Shown: piece after piece, positions 7,512 through 15,942 of the stretch | How the letters are laid out: every line of letters begins with the position of its first letter | How positions within the stretch are numbered: the first letter of the stretch is position 1 | Assembly (NCBI GenBank): GCA_937900135.1 | Contig: CALCDJ010000006.1 | Span: 1 to 40,953, forward strand | Direction of reading: 5' to 3' | Length of the DNA: 40,953 nucleotides | Source: an uncultured Blautia sp. | Lineage (GTDB): Bacteria; Bacillota; Clostridia; Lachnospirales; Lachnospiraceae | The notes under the pieces: model-generated | The model's database searches: none | The model's input: the letters and a program-made list of their open reading frames with translations, nothing else | What the model was told of the DNA's origin: nothing | Made by a program: the position numbers and the translations under genes

Positions 7512-9277
7512 AAGAAAAAAAGAAAGCCTCCGGTATTCGGAAAAAATATTTAAAATATACCATTTTTCTTCTTGTGTTTGCGCTTCTGCTGTCCAGTGCA
7601 GGAGTTTGGTTTTATGTGAAAAAAAATATGGCCGGAGCCATCCGGGATAAATATGAATTTATGACAGAACGGATGGGAATTGCTTTGGACAATCTTTTTG
7701 AGCAGAGTGATGCCGTAACTGCGGAATGTATTTTGTATGAGGATGTACAGAAAAGCTTACAGACCCAGGGATTGGAAGAAGTAAACCACATTGCGTTGAG
7801 TAAATATTTTGCTTATGTGGGTCTGGATCATGTGGCAGATTATTGTTATGTGGATAATAAGAAAAATGTGTATAGCCGTTCTTATACAAAGCTATCTTAT
7901 GAGGACGTAAGAGACAGTGAGTTTGAAAAATTTCTTGGAGAAGAATATTCCAAAACGAAATGGTTCTGGACGGAAGACAGACTTTTTGGAACGGGAGAGA
8001 AGGCGCTTTTTATCGGAAGATATGTGCGAAGTATGGACTATGCCCATGATCCTGGAATGCTATTTTTTAAGATGCAGGACAGTTTTTTAAAAGAAAACCT
8101 CTGGACTTCCAGAGAACTGAGAACCGGAGCTGCTTTTGGAATTGCAGATGAAACAGGGGAGATTTTTATGTCAAATCTTCCAAGTGGGTTTTCCATGACA
8201 AAAAAGGAAGAAAAAAAAGTGGAATCACTTTTAAAAAAGCATGGTTCTGGAATGATTCTTTCCGGAGAAACGGCAGGAGGGGGAGCTTTGTCTGCGTATC
8301 GCCAGGGAGAAAGCGGTCTGGTGCTGTTTTCCTATGTGCCGGATGAGGTTCTGAATCAGGGGTTATCCCGAATTTTGATGGTACTTTCAGGAATTTATCT
8401 TCTGATCATTGCCGCAGCGGTAATTTTAAGTATTTATTTTTCAAAACGTTTTACAAAACCGATTCAGGAAATCAATGAAGCTATGAACAGCTTTGACGGA
8501 AATGATTTTACACATACCATAGAACTTCATACCAACACAGAGCTGGATGAAATTGGAAATTCATACAACAGAATGCTTTTAAATATCGAGGAACTTTTAA
8601 AAGAGAGAAAAGAACAGGAAAAAGAACTTCGTACCAGTGAATTGAATATGTTGATCGGTCAGATAAATCCTCATTTTTTATATAATACGTTGGATACGAT
8701 TTATATGCTGGCTCGCATTAACAAAGAAGAAACAACTATGAAAATGATACAGGCGCTTTCCAAATATCTGCGACTGTCTCTGAATAAGGGACATGATATT
8801 GTAACGGTGGAAGATGAGTTGGAAAACGTAAAAAGCTATATGGAAATTCAGCAGATACGGAATCAGGATTTGTTTTCTTATGAAATTGATTGTCGGGTAG
8901 ATGCAGTCAATACCTGGGTGCTGAAACTGATTTTGCAGCCATTAGTAGAAAACTCTATCAAATATGGATTTTGTAATATTTTTGAAGGAGGACGCATTCA
9001 AATTGAAATTTACAAAGAAAAAGAAATGCTTTGCCTGAGTGTCTATAACAGTGGAACTCCTATTTCACAAGAAATTGTGGAATTGGTAGAGCGTATGAAT
9101 AAAATGCCAATTTCTTCCTTAAAAGAATGTTTTCCAGACAAAACCCATGGATACGGAGTGATGAATATTATGACAAGGCTGCGGCTGAAATACGGCGATC
9201 AGGTACGGTTTTCTTATGAGGCGAAGGAAGACGGTACCGCTTGTATCATTCGTATTCCAGGAGGAGGACAATTATGA
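7508..9277 (+). CDS. YesM-type membrane sensor histidine kinase
   Basis: A 589-residue kinase. A first membrane span (about residues 17-36) precedes a roughly 250-residue extracellular sensor region of the kind found in double-Cache kinases. A second span (about 295-313) leads to a HAMP linker. The His_kinase motif QINPHFLYNTL carries phospho-acceptor His389, and an ATPase domain includes the N-box-like PLVENSIKYGF. It overlaps the response regulator gene by four bases and its own stop overlaps the start of the lipoprotein gene, so all three are translationally coupled. Confidence 0.93.
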   Translation: MKEKKKASGIRKKYLKYTIFLLVFALLLSSAGVWFYVKKNMAGAIRDKYEFMTERMGIALDNLFEQSDAVTAECILYEDVQKSLQTQGLEEVNHIALSKYFAYVGLDHVADYCYVDNKKNVYSRSYTKLSYEDVRDSEFEKFLGEEYSKTKWFWTEDRLFGTGEKALFIGRYVRSMDYAHDPGMLFFKMQDSFLKENLWTSRELRTGAAFGIADETGEIFMSNLPSGFSMTKKEEKKVESLLKKHGSGMILSGETAGGGALSAYRQGESGLVLFSYVPDEVLNQGLSRILMVLSGIYLLIIAAAVILSIYFSKRFTKPIQEINEAMNSFDGNDFTHTIELHTNTELDEIGNSYNRMLLNIEELLKERKEQEKELRTSELNMLIGQINPHFLYNTLDTIYMLARINKEETTMKMIQALSKYLRLSLNKGHDIVTVEDELENVKSYMEIQQIRNQDLFSYEIDCRVDAVNTWVLKLILQPLVENSIKYGFCNIFEGGRIQIEIYKEKEMLCLSVYNSGTPISQEIVELVERMNKMPISSLKECFPDKTHGYGVMNIMTRLRLKYGDQVRFSYEAKEDGTACIIRIPGGGQL

Positions 9278-10566
9278 GAAACGGAAAAAGAAGTATCAGA
9301 ACATTCTTTTGTCTGATGTTTGTCATCCTGTCTGTTTTTAGCTGCGTGGGCTGTACAGAAAAAAAGCAGGAAACCGAGGTGGCAGAAGAAGAGGTTGTCA
9401 TTCCCATGATCCTTACGGTAAGTTCGACTACCGGAAAAAAGAATGAAGAAGAGGTAGTAGAAGCATTTAATAGTGCATATGAGGGAAGCTGGGAGGTGGA
9501 TGTGGAATGGGTTATGGAGACAGAAGAAGAATATCGTCAGAATTTAAAACGCCTGAATGTGACAGATGAGCTTCCGGCGGTGATTACAGACCTTCGTATG
9601 CTGCCATCTTTCTATCAGCTCATGATACAGGATGGGCGATTGGAGGATCTGACTCCTTATATTGAGAAGGATTTAGAATGGCAGGAAATGGTTGAACCGG
9701 TGGTGATGGAGGCCTGTACGGAGCCAGAGGGAGAAGTTTACCTGGCTCCCATTAGCACAGCAGCTTTTTCCTGTTCTGGGGTTTTCTGGAATGAAGAACT
9801 TTTTTTAGAGGCAGGGATTACATCTTTTCCAAAAACCTGGGAAGAATTCTGGGAGTGCTGCGATACCTTAAAAGCACATGGAATCACACCTCTGGCTCTT
9901 CATACAGAGGGAACAGCCTGGGCGCCAATGCTTCTGGCAACAGCAGAACTGGCGGGGAACCCAGAGGGAGCTTCCTTTATGAAAGAAGTCTATCCGAAAA
10001 GCTATCAGAATGAAAATGGAATCCAGATAGCAGAAACATTGAAGCGTTTATTTACGTATACCACAGAAGATGCTCTGTATTCAGATTTTGATGTTTCCTA
10101 TGAGAATTTCTTTGCAGGACGGGCAGCCATGCTTCCAAACGGATACTGGATGACGGATCAGATTCCTCAGGGATGGGAGGAAAAGACCAGATTTTCTGCA
10201 TTTCCGGGCAACTGTCTGATTTCCTCGCCGGAAACCTTTGGGTGGTCTGTGATATCAGATTACAGCGATTTGGTTAAGACGGGAGCTGTGGAATTTTTGA
10301 AGTTCCGGACAAAAATGAACCAGGAAAAAAAGGAAGCGCTTTTTTCCAGAAAAAGAGAAGAGCTTCCTGTTGCAGTGGCAGACTATATAGATGCCTATCA
10401 GGGAAATCCACAGTTTGTCCCCAATTATCAGGTGAAGTGGAATTCCATTCTGCAGGAGCAGACCCTGGGAGAGGCCCTTCCTCAATTGGTATCCGGCAAG
10501 ATTTCTCCTGCCCAGTTTACCCGTCTGGAGGATGAAAGTATAGAAAAATCCATGAAGGAACAGTAA
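9274..10566 (+). CDS. Lipoprotein sugar-binding protein coupled to the two-component system
   Basis: A 430-residue extracellular solute-binding protein (family 1 type). The ATG at 9274 follows AGGAGGAC and overlaps the kinase stop. The signal peptide ends in a lipobox, C-V-G-Cys27, so the protein is probably tethered outside the membrane. Being in the same operon as the kinase rather than with the permeases suggests a sensing role: it may present bound sugar to the kinase's extracellular domain, as described for XylFII-LytS-type three-component systems. It could instead serve the transporter. The ligand cannot be read from the sequence. Confidence 0.85.
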   Translation: MRNGKRSIRTFFCLMFVILSVFSCVGCTEKKQETEVAEEEVVIPMILTVSSTTGKKNEEEVVEAFNSAYEGSWEVDVEWVMETEEEYRQNLKRLNVTDELPAVITDLRMLPSFYQLMIQDGRLEDLTPYIEKDLEWQEMVEPVVMEACTEPEGEVYLAPISTAAFSCSGVFWNEELFLEAGITSFPKTWEEFWECCDTLKAHGITPLALHTEGTAWAPMLLATAELAGNPEGASFMKEVYPKSYQNENGIQIAETLKRLFTYTTEDALYSDFDVSYENFFAGRAAMLPNGYWMTDQIPQGWEEKTRFSAFPGNCLISSPETFGWSVISDYSDLVKTGAVEFLKFRTKMNQEKKEALFSRKREELPVAVADYIDAYQGNPQFVPNYQVKWNSILQEQTLGEALPQLVSGKISPAQFTRLEDESIEKSMKEQ

Positions 10567-10600
10567 AAATACAACCAACAGAATTTCCAGGTATACTTTT

Positions 10601-10660
10601 TTGCAATTTAGGTTTTTTAATTGCTACAGTTTTTTTCAAGTTGCTGATATGATAGATACA
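10601..10660 (+). promoter_or_regulatory. Three phased TTGC repeats upstream of the binding-protein operon
   Basis: TTGC occurs at 10601, 10621 and 10641, exactly 20 bases apart. The first two repeats are also followed by T runs at similar offsets. A weak -10 TATGAT lies at 10648-10653 without a good -35, as expected for an activator-dependent promoter. Direct repeats about two helical turns apart are typical of AraC-domain binding sites, so this is the likely YesN target. Confidence 0.55.
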
Positions 10661-10699
10661 GAACAAAAAACGTGATTCATCACAAAAAGGAGGATTTAC

Positions 10700-11986
10700 A
10701 TGAAGAAGCGTAAAATGTTATCAGTATTAATGGTGGCTGCTATGGTATCCAGTCTTGCTGGCGGAGTGAATGTATATGCATCTGAAGATGCAGCAGCAGG
10801 AAAAGTATATTATTTGAACTTTAAACCGGAGGCAGATGAACAGTGGCAGGCTCTCGCAGAGGCTTACACAGAGGAAACCGGAGTTCCGGTAACGGTTCTT
10901 ACTGCAGCATCTGGCGAATATGAAAAAACTTTAAAATCCGAAATGGCAAAAACAGATGCACCTACTTTATTCCAGGTAAATGGTCCGGTTGGTCTGGAAA
11001 GCTGGAAGGATTACTGCTATGATCTGAGCGATGCAGCGATTATGAGTGAACTTACCGATGAAAGCTTTGCTTTAAAGGATGGAGATAAAACAGCTGGTAT
11101 TGCATACGTAATAGAAAATTACGGAATCATTTACAACAAAGCGCTGTTAGAAGAAGCAGGATATACTGCAGAGGATATTACAAACTTTGACAGCTTTAAA
11201 AAGGTTGTAGAAGATATCACAGCAAGAAAAGACGAGCTTGGTTTCTCCGCATTTACTTCCGCAGGTATGGACGGCTCCTCTGACTGGAGATTTAAAACAC
11301 ATCTGGCAAACCTGCCGATCTATTACGAATACAAAGCAGATGGAATTGATAAGACAGATGCGATTAAAGGAACTTACCTTGATAATTATCGTCAGATCTG
11401 GGATCTGTACATCAATAATGCAACCTGTGAACCATCTATGCTTTCCACAAAAACAGCAGATGATGCAACCGCAGAATTTGTAACAGAAGAAGCTGTTTTC
11501 TATCAGAATGGAACCTGGGAATATAACAATATTCTTGATGTTGGAGAAGAAAATCTTGGCATCCTTCCGATCTATATTGGTGTAGAGGGAGAAGAAAATC
11601 AGGGTGTCTGCACAGGTACAGAAAACTACTGGTGTGTTAATGCAAAGGCTTCCGAAGAAGATATCCAGGCAACTCTGGATTTCATGAACTGGTGCGTAAC
11701 CTCTGAAGCAGGGGTACAGTCTATGTGCAAGGATATGGGATTTGTGATTCCGTTTAAATCCAATCTGGAATCTGAAAACGTACTTGTAAATGAAGCAAAC
11801 AAATATTTGGATGCTGAAAAAACTCCGGTAACATGGGTATTCTCTACCATGCCTTCTGAAGAATGGAAGAATGGCGTAGGTTCTGCTCTTACCGCTTATG
11901 CAGCTGACCAGACAGATGAAAACTGGGATGCAGTGGTAACCGCATTTGTTGACGGATGGGCAACAGAAGCAGCTGCAACCAAATAA
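10700..11986 (+). CDS. ABC sugar-binding protein with a non-lipoprotein signal peptide
   Basis: A 428-residue family 1 extracellular solute-binding protein, the capture subunit of a carbohydrate ABC importer. The ATG at 10700 follows AAGGAGG. The signal peptide (residues 1 to about 27) ends VYA-SED, a signal peptidase I site. There is no lipobox and no Cys anywhere near the N terminus, which is unusual for a Gram-positive binding protein, normally lipid-anchored. The next genes are the two permeases, separated by a terminator-like hairpin that would keep this protein in excess over the membrane subunits. Confidence 0.9.
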   Translation: MKKRKMLSVLMVAAMVSSLAGGVNVYASEDAAAGKVYYLNFKPEADEQWQALAEAYTEETGVPVTVLTAASGEYEKTLKSEMAKTDAPTLFQVNGPVGLESWKDYCYDLSDAAIMSELTDESFALKDGDKTAGIAYVIENYGIIYNKALLEEAGYTAEDITNFDSFKKVVEDITARKDELGFSAFTSAGMDGSSDWRFKTHLANLPIYYEYKADGIDKTDAIKGTYLDNYRQIWDLYINNATCEPSMLSTKTADDATAEFVTEEAVFYQNGTWEYNNILDVGEENLGILPIYIGVEGEENQGVCTGTENYWCVNAKASEEDIQATLDFMNWCVTSEAGVQSMCKDMGFVIPFKSNLESENVLVNEANKYLDAEKTPVTWVFSTMPSEEWKNGVGSALTAYAADQTDENWDAVVTAFVDGWATEAAATK

Positions 11987-12022
11987 GTATAAAGCTTTCC
12001 TGAAACAGAAAATATGATAACA

Positions 12023-12056
12023 GATGGCGGGCGACAAATGTTTGCCCGCCATTTTT
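12023..12056 (+). terminator. Partial terminator/attenuator between binding protein and permeases
   Basis: ATGGCGGGC and GCCCGCCAT flank a short loop and are followed by five T residues. The hairpin lies only 17 bases before the first permease start, so some read-through is required; such hairpins set the subunit ratio in many sugar ABC operons. Confidence 0.8.
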
Positions 12057-12072
12057 AAAGGAGGGGAATTTT

Positions 12073-12915
12073 TTGGAAAAAGCAATGAAGCGCTATATGC
12101 CGTTTTTTGTACTTCCCACATTATTTGCATTTATTTTAGGATTTATCGTTCCCTTTGGAATGGGAATCTGGCTTTCTTTTTGCGAGTTTACTACTGTTAC
12201 AGATGCTAAATTTGTAGGATTTTCCAATTATATAAAAGCATTCCAGGATAAGACCTTTGGTCATTCCTTCTGGTTTACGGCATTATTTGCTGTTGTATCT
12301 TTAATGGTGATTAATATCATTGCCTTTTTACTGGCACTGGCATTGACACAGAAAATGCGGGGAACGAATATTTTTCGTACCGTATTCTTTATGCCGAACC
12401 TGATCGGTGGTATTGTACTTGGTTATATTTGGCAGTTGATTTTCAACGGTATCTTGGCAAAGTACAACACTGCGATTGCTTTGAATGAGTGGTATGGTTT
12501 CTGGGGACTGATTATTCTGGTAGGCTGGCAGCAGATTGGTTATATGATGATTATTTATATTGCAGGCCTGCAGTCTATTCCAGGAGATGTAATGGAAGCC
12601 GCACAGATTGACGGGGCGTCAGGAATCCAGAGATTGTTTAAGGTAACCATTCCTATGATGATGCCTTCGATTACAATTTGTATGTTCTTATCCATTACCA
12701 ACGGATTTAAGCTCTTTGATCAGAACTTATCACTGACGGCCGGTGAACCGTCTAAGATGTCTGAAATGATGGCATTGAATATCTTTAATACCTTCTATGG
12801 ACGTACCGGATGGGAAGGTGTTGGACAGGCGAAGGCAGTATTGTTCTTTATTCTTGTAGTTACGATTGGGCTGATTCAGCTAAGAGCAACACGATCCAAG
12901 GAGGTGCAGCAATAA
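12073..12915 (+). CDS. Sugar ABC transporter permease (MalF/UgpA type)
   Basis: A 280-residue membrane protein with about six predicted spans. The EAA-type motif VMEAAQIDGASGIQRLFKVTIPMM, where the ATPase docks, is near residues 175-198. I chose the TTG start at 12073 because AAAGGAGGGG ends about seven bases upstream; ATG at 12085 is further away. It pairs with the next gene to form the import channel. No ATPase gene is present nearby, so a shared MsmK-like ATPase encoded elsewhere is likely. Confidence 0.92.
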   Translation: MEKAMKRYMPFFVLPTLFAFILGFIVPFGMGIWLSFCEFTTVTDAKFVGFSNYIKAFQDKTFGHSFWFTALFAVVSLMVINIIAFLLALALTQKMRGTNIFRTVFFMPNLIGGIVLGYIWQLIFNGILAKYNTAIALNEWYGFWGLIILVGWQQIGYMMIIYIAGLQSIPGDVMEAAQIDGASGIQRLFKVTIPMMMPSITICMFLSITNGFKLFDQNLSLTAGEPSKMSEMMALNIFNTFYGRTGWEGVGQAKAVLFFILVVTIGLIQLRATRSKEVQQ

Positions 12916-13752
12916 ATGAAACAGAAAAACAGATTATATACAATCGGAACCGTTGTGTTTTCCATTTTGGGTTTGATTTATATTGCACCGATTCTCGTCG
13001 TGCTTATGAATTCTTTTAAGAAAAAAGTTTTCATCAATAAACAGCCGTTTACCATGCCTTCCGAAAAAACCTGGGTAGGTCTGGACAACTATCGGGCAGC
13101 GATTGACAAGTACGATCTTTTAAGTTCCGTAGGATGGACTATTTTTATTACTGTGGGCTCGGTACTGGTGATTTTGATCTGTACGTCCATGTGTGCCTGG
13201 TATATTACCAGGGTAAAGTCAAAATTTACGCAGATTCTTTATCTTTTGTGCGTATTTTCTATGGTAGTACCGTTCCAGATGGTAATGTTTACATTGTCTC
13301 TGGTAGCAGACCGTACCGGACTGAATACTCCTTGGGGAATTATTATCATATATCTGGGATTTGGAGCCGGACTTGCAGTATTTATGTTCTGTGGATTTGT
13401 AAAATCCATTCCGCTGGAAATCGAAGAGGCAGCTATGATTGATGGATGTAATCCGCTGAAAACATTTTTCTCCGTGGTACTTCCTATTATGAAGCCTACC
13501 TATATTTCTGTAGGGATTTTGGAAACGATGTGGATTTGGAACGATTTCCTTCTTCCATATCTGGTATTGAATCTGAATAAATATAAGACTATTTCCATTG
13601 CGATTCAGTACATGAAGGGAAGCTATGGACGAGTAGATATGGGTGCGATCATGGCAGCTTTGATCCTGGCTGTGATTCCGGTGGTGATTTTCTATCTGTC
13701 CTGTCAGAAGCATATCATCAAGGGCGTAGCGGCAGGAGCCGTAAAAGGTTGA
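12916..13752 (+). CDS. Sugar ABC transporter permease (MalG/UgpE type)
   Basis: A 278-residue membrane protein with about six spans. The EAA motif is IPLEIEEAAMIDGCNPLKTF near residues 160-179. Its ATG directly follows the stop codon of the first permease, and the AGGAGGTG ribosome site is inside the end of that gene. It is the second channel subunit. The operon ends here without a glycosidase or an ATPase. Confidence 0.93.
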   Translation: MKQKNRLYTIGTVVFSILGLIYIAPILVVLMNSFKKKVFINKQPFTMPSEKTWVGLDNYRAAIDKYDLLSSVGWTIFITVGSVLVILICTSMCAWYITRVKSKFTQILYLLCVFSMVVPFQMVMFTLSLVADRTGLNTPWGIIIIYLGFGAGLAVFMFCGFVKSIPLEIEEAAMIDGCNPLKTFFSVVLPIMKPTYISVGILETMWIWNDFLLPYLVLNLNKYKTISIAIQYMKGSYGRVDMGAIMAALILAVIPVVIFYLSCQKHIIKGVAAGAVKG

Positions 13753-14006
13753 TGGGAATTTATTATAGGAAATTTATGGATTTTATAAAAACATTAGAAA
13801 TAGGACAAAATTCCATCACAATTATGGTGTAAGATAGAAATATCTTAAGGGTGAAACAAAACTTTAAGATATCTGGTTTCCGTCCATGCCGGGGCGGGAT
13901 CAGAATTCTTTCCTTTCCCTAAAATAAAAAATCGTGTAATGAATACTTTTCTGGCAAGACCGCCAGAGAAGTCGTAAGGGGGTGCATTTTGCACCCCCTT
14001 TTCCTG
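13753..14006. other. Non-coding stretch with several hairpins
   Basis: I find no convincing gene. It holds an inverted repeat ATATCTTAA/TTAAGATAT (13840-13872), a short hairpin TCTGGC/GCCAGA (13950-13967) and the terminator at 13976-14002. An extended -10-like TGTAAGAT lies at 13828-13835. It may be a long 3' untranslated region or a small RNA; no known riboswitch was recognised. Confidence 0.4.
13976..14002. terminator. Bidirectional terminator
   Basis: The stem AAGGGGGTGCA/TGCACCCCCTT has a very short loop, with T residues downstream on the plus strand. It lies between the converging permease operon and the ATPase gene that ends at 14007. Confidence 0.85.
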
Positions 14007-15740
14007 TCAATAAGTATCCAATCTCCGAACCCGGTTCAAACAGGAATATATTTCCTGAATCCGGGGCATGGCATAGCCGCAGGGGATGGTTTCCCGTTCC
14101 CCCAGAAATGTGAAGCCTTCCTGTTCCAGCCTCTGATGGAGAAACTCTGCAATTTCTGAAAGGGTTCGCTTGCCATCAATCAGATGTTCCACCGTATATT
14201 TCACAAGTAGTCCAAGGGCTGCGGTCTGCTCTGAATCAATAATCTGTTCCAGGTAACGCAGATCCGTTTCCTGATGCCCCAGAGAAAAGCTGTTTTTTCC
14301 ATTGGCACGCAGCTTCAGCCGTTGAGCGTCTTCCCGTTTTGGACCAGAACGGCGGGAACTGGAGACAAGTCCAAAAGGACGAGTCATAATGCGTTGGGAT
14401 TCTGGCATATGGAAGGCTGGAGGAACGGAGGGCGAAAGGGGATATTCTCTGCACAGCTCCCTGGTGAGGCTGGTAATATCTACCGGACGGTAACTGTCCA
14501 TCTGAATCACAGTGTCTGCAATGTGGAAAAAAGCGCCGGAGCTTCCTGCCACCAGGATTGTGGAAATTCCGCATTTGAAAAAAAGATCCTGAGCCCGTTC
14601 CAGAAAAGGAGTAATGGGTTCCTTTTCCCTCTGGATGACCCGCTGCATAAAGGAATCCCGAACCATAAAGTTAGTGGCAGAGGTGTCCTCATCCAGAAGA
14701 AACACGTGACTTTGGGATTCCATGCCTTCAATAATACCCGCTGCCTGGGAGGTACTGCCGCTGGCATTTTCTGTGGTAAACTGTAGGGTGTCCTTTTTGT
14801 TAGGCAGATCGTTGATAAAAAGAGAGATGTCCACATCTTTGACAAATCGTCCGTCTTCAGAGCGAAGTTTTAAGGCGGAGGAATCGGTAATTACATATTC
14901 TCGTCCGTCTCCTGGAATATGGTTATAGACACCCATTTCCAAGGCGTTTAAAAGGGTGGATTTTCCGTGGTAGCCCCCTCCCACGATCAAAGTAATCCCG
15001 GAAGGAACGCCCATGCCTGTTATTTTTCCCTTATGGGGAAGATCCATGGATACGCGGAGACTTTCCGGAGAGGAAAAGGGAATGGAATTCTTCATGGGAC
15101 GGGAAGAAACGCCGCTTTCTCTGGGGAGAACAGCTCCGTCTGCAACAAATGCGGTAAGGGAGCGTCTGGAGAGTTCAGAACGGATAAAGGCCTGATCCTC
15201 AGCCAGAAAAATAGTCTGTTCCAGTTTTTTCTGATCCAGATTCTTATAAAAGAAGGATTTTTTGACGCAAATCGGAAGAAAGGAAAAGAGAATCTTTTCC
15301 AGTTCCTCAGCGTTGATGGTACGTCCGTTTGCGGGAAAGCCAACAAAAAATCTGGCTGTAATCCCCTGTTTGTCTATATCACAGGCAGTGCGGGAAAGTA
15401 TTTCCTGACCACAGTGACTGACACTGATGAGGCCGCTTTTTCCAGAACCTTTTGCCCGGAAGGTATAGGCTTCGATTTCCCTGGAAAACTGTCTGGTGAG
15501 AAAATCACAGAGTGCAGTTTTGGTAGTACGGTCCTTATAAAAGGCCGGGGGAAAGTCTGCCTGCCTGTGGGAAATCTGTATCCGGATATGAGAGGGAGAG
15601 GCAAAAGGATCTCCCTGTACGTGATCAATGTGTAAAAGATATGAGTCAAACTGATAAGAACCTTTTAGAGATTTGTATGCCGGGTATCCTTTTCGGTGGA
15701 TTGACCGGAGTAGGGTTTGTAAATCAGGTGCCTGTTTCAT
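14007..15740 (-). CDS. Predicted ABC-class P-loop ATPase (PF09818-like)
   Basis: A 577-residue soluble ATPase of the conserved uncharacterised group sometimes called predicted ATPase of the ABC class, related to trypanosome MRB1590. The Walker A is GGGYHGKST at about residues 253-261, and the Walker B region is HVFLLDEDTSATN. Characteristic stretches DGREYVITDSSALKLRSEDGR and NASGSTSQAAGI are present. There are no membrane spans. The ATG at 15740 follows an AAGGAGG-type site on the minus strand. It is transcribed divergently from the aminopeptidase. Nucleic-acid binding has been proposed for relatives; the role in bacteria is not established. Confidence 0.88.
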   Translation of the reverse strand: MKQAPDLQTLLRSIHRKGYPAYKSLKGSYQFDSYLLHIDHVQGDPFASPSHIRIQISHRQADFPPAFYKDRTTKTALCDFLTRQFSREIEAYTFRAKGSGKSGLISVSHCGQEILSRTACDIDKQGITARFFVGFPANGRTINAEELEKILFSFLPICVKKSFFYKNLDQKKLEQTIFLAEDQAFIRSELSRRSLTAFVADGAVLPRESGVSSRPMKNSIPFSSPESLRVSMDLPHKGKITGMGVPSGITLIVGGGYHGKSTLLNALEMGVYNHIPGDGREYVITDSSALKLRSEDGRFVKDVDISLFINDLPNKKDTLQFTTENASGSTSQAAGIIEGMESQSHVFLLDEDTSATNFMVRDSFMQRVIQREKEPITPFLERAQDLFFKCGISTILVAGSSGAFFHIADTVIQMDSYRPVDITSLTRELCREYPLSPSVPPAFHMPESQRIMTRPFGLVSSSRRSGPKREDAQRLKLRANGKNSFSLGHQETDLRYLEQIIDSEQTAALGLLVKYTVEHLIDGKRTLSEIAEFLHQRLEQEGFTFLGERETIPCGYAMPRIQEIYSCLNRVRRLDTY

Positions 15741-15845
15741 GTCTGTTTTCTTGCCTCCTTAAATTTATGCTTTCCTGGAAAGTAAATTCTATTGTTTCTG
15801 ACATTATAGTAGAAGGGAAAAAGATTGGCAAGTCTCGCAAAAGAG

Positions 15846-15874
15846 TGGAAAAAATTCAGACTTTGCTTTATAAT
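15846..15874 (+). promoter_or_regulatory. Promoter for the M18 aminopeptidase
   Basis: TGGAAA (15846-15851), a 17-bp spacer and a perfect TATAAT (15869-15874) lie about 65 bases upstream of the aminopeptidase start. Confidence 0.6.
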
Positions 15875-15942
15875 GAAATAGATATGGAAAATTACAGTGC
15901 TGTTCCCCTTGGGACAGGCTGTTAAGAAAGGTGGAATTTCAA

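Noticed and set aside
13828..14002. 6S RNA, SRP RNA or a known riboswitch
   Set aside because: I could not match conserved core features of these RNAs; left as an unexplained structured stretch.
14274..15635. Several long plus-strand frames opposite the ABC-class ATPase
   Set aside because: They are antisense shadows of a gene with clear Walker motifs and have no start signals.
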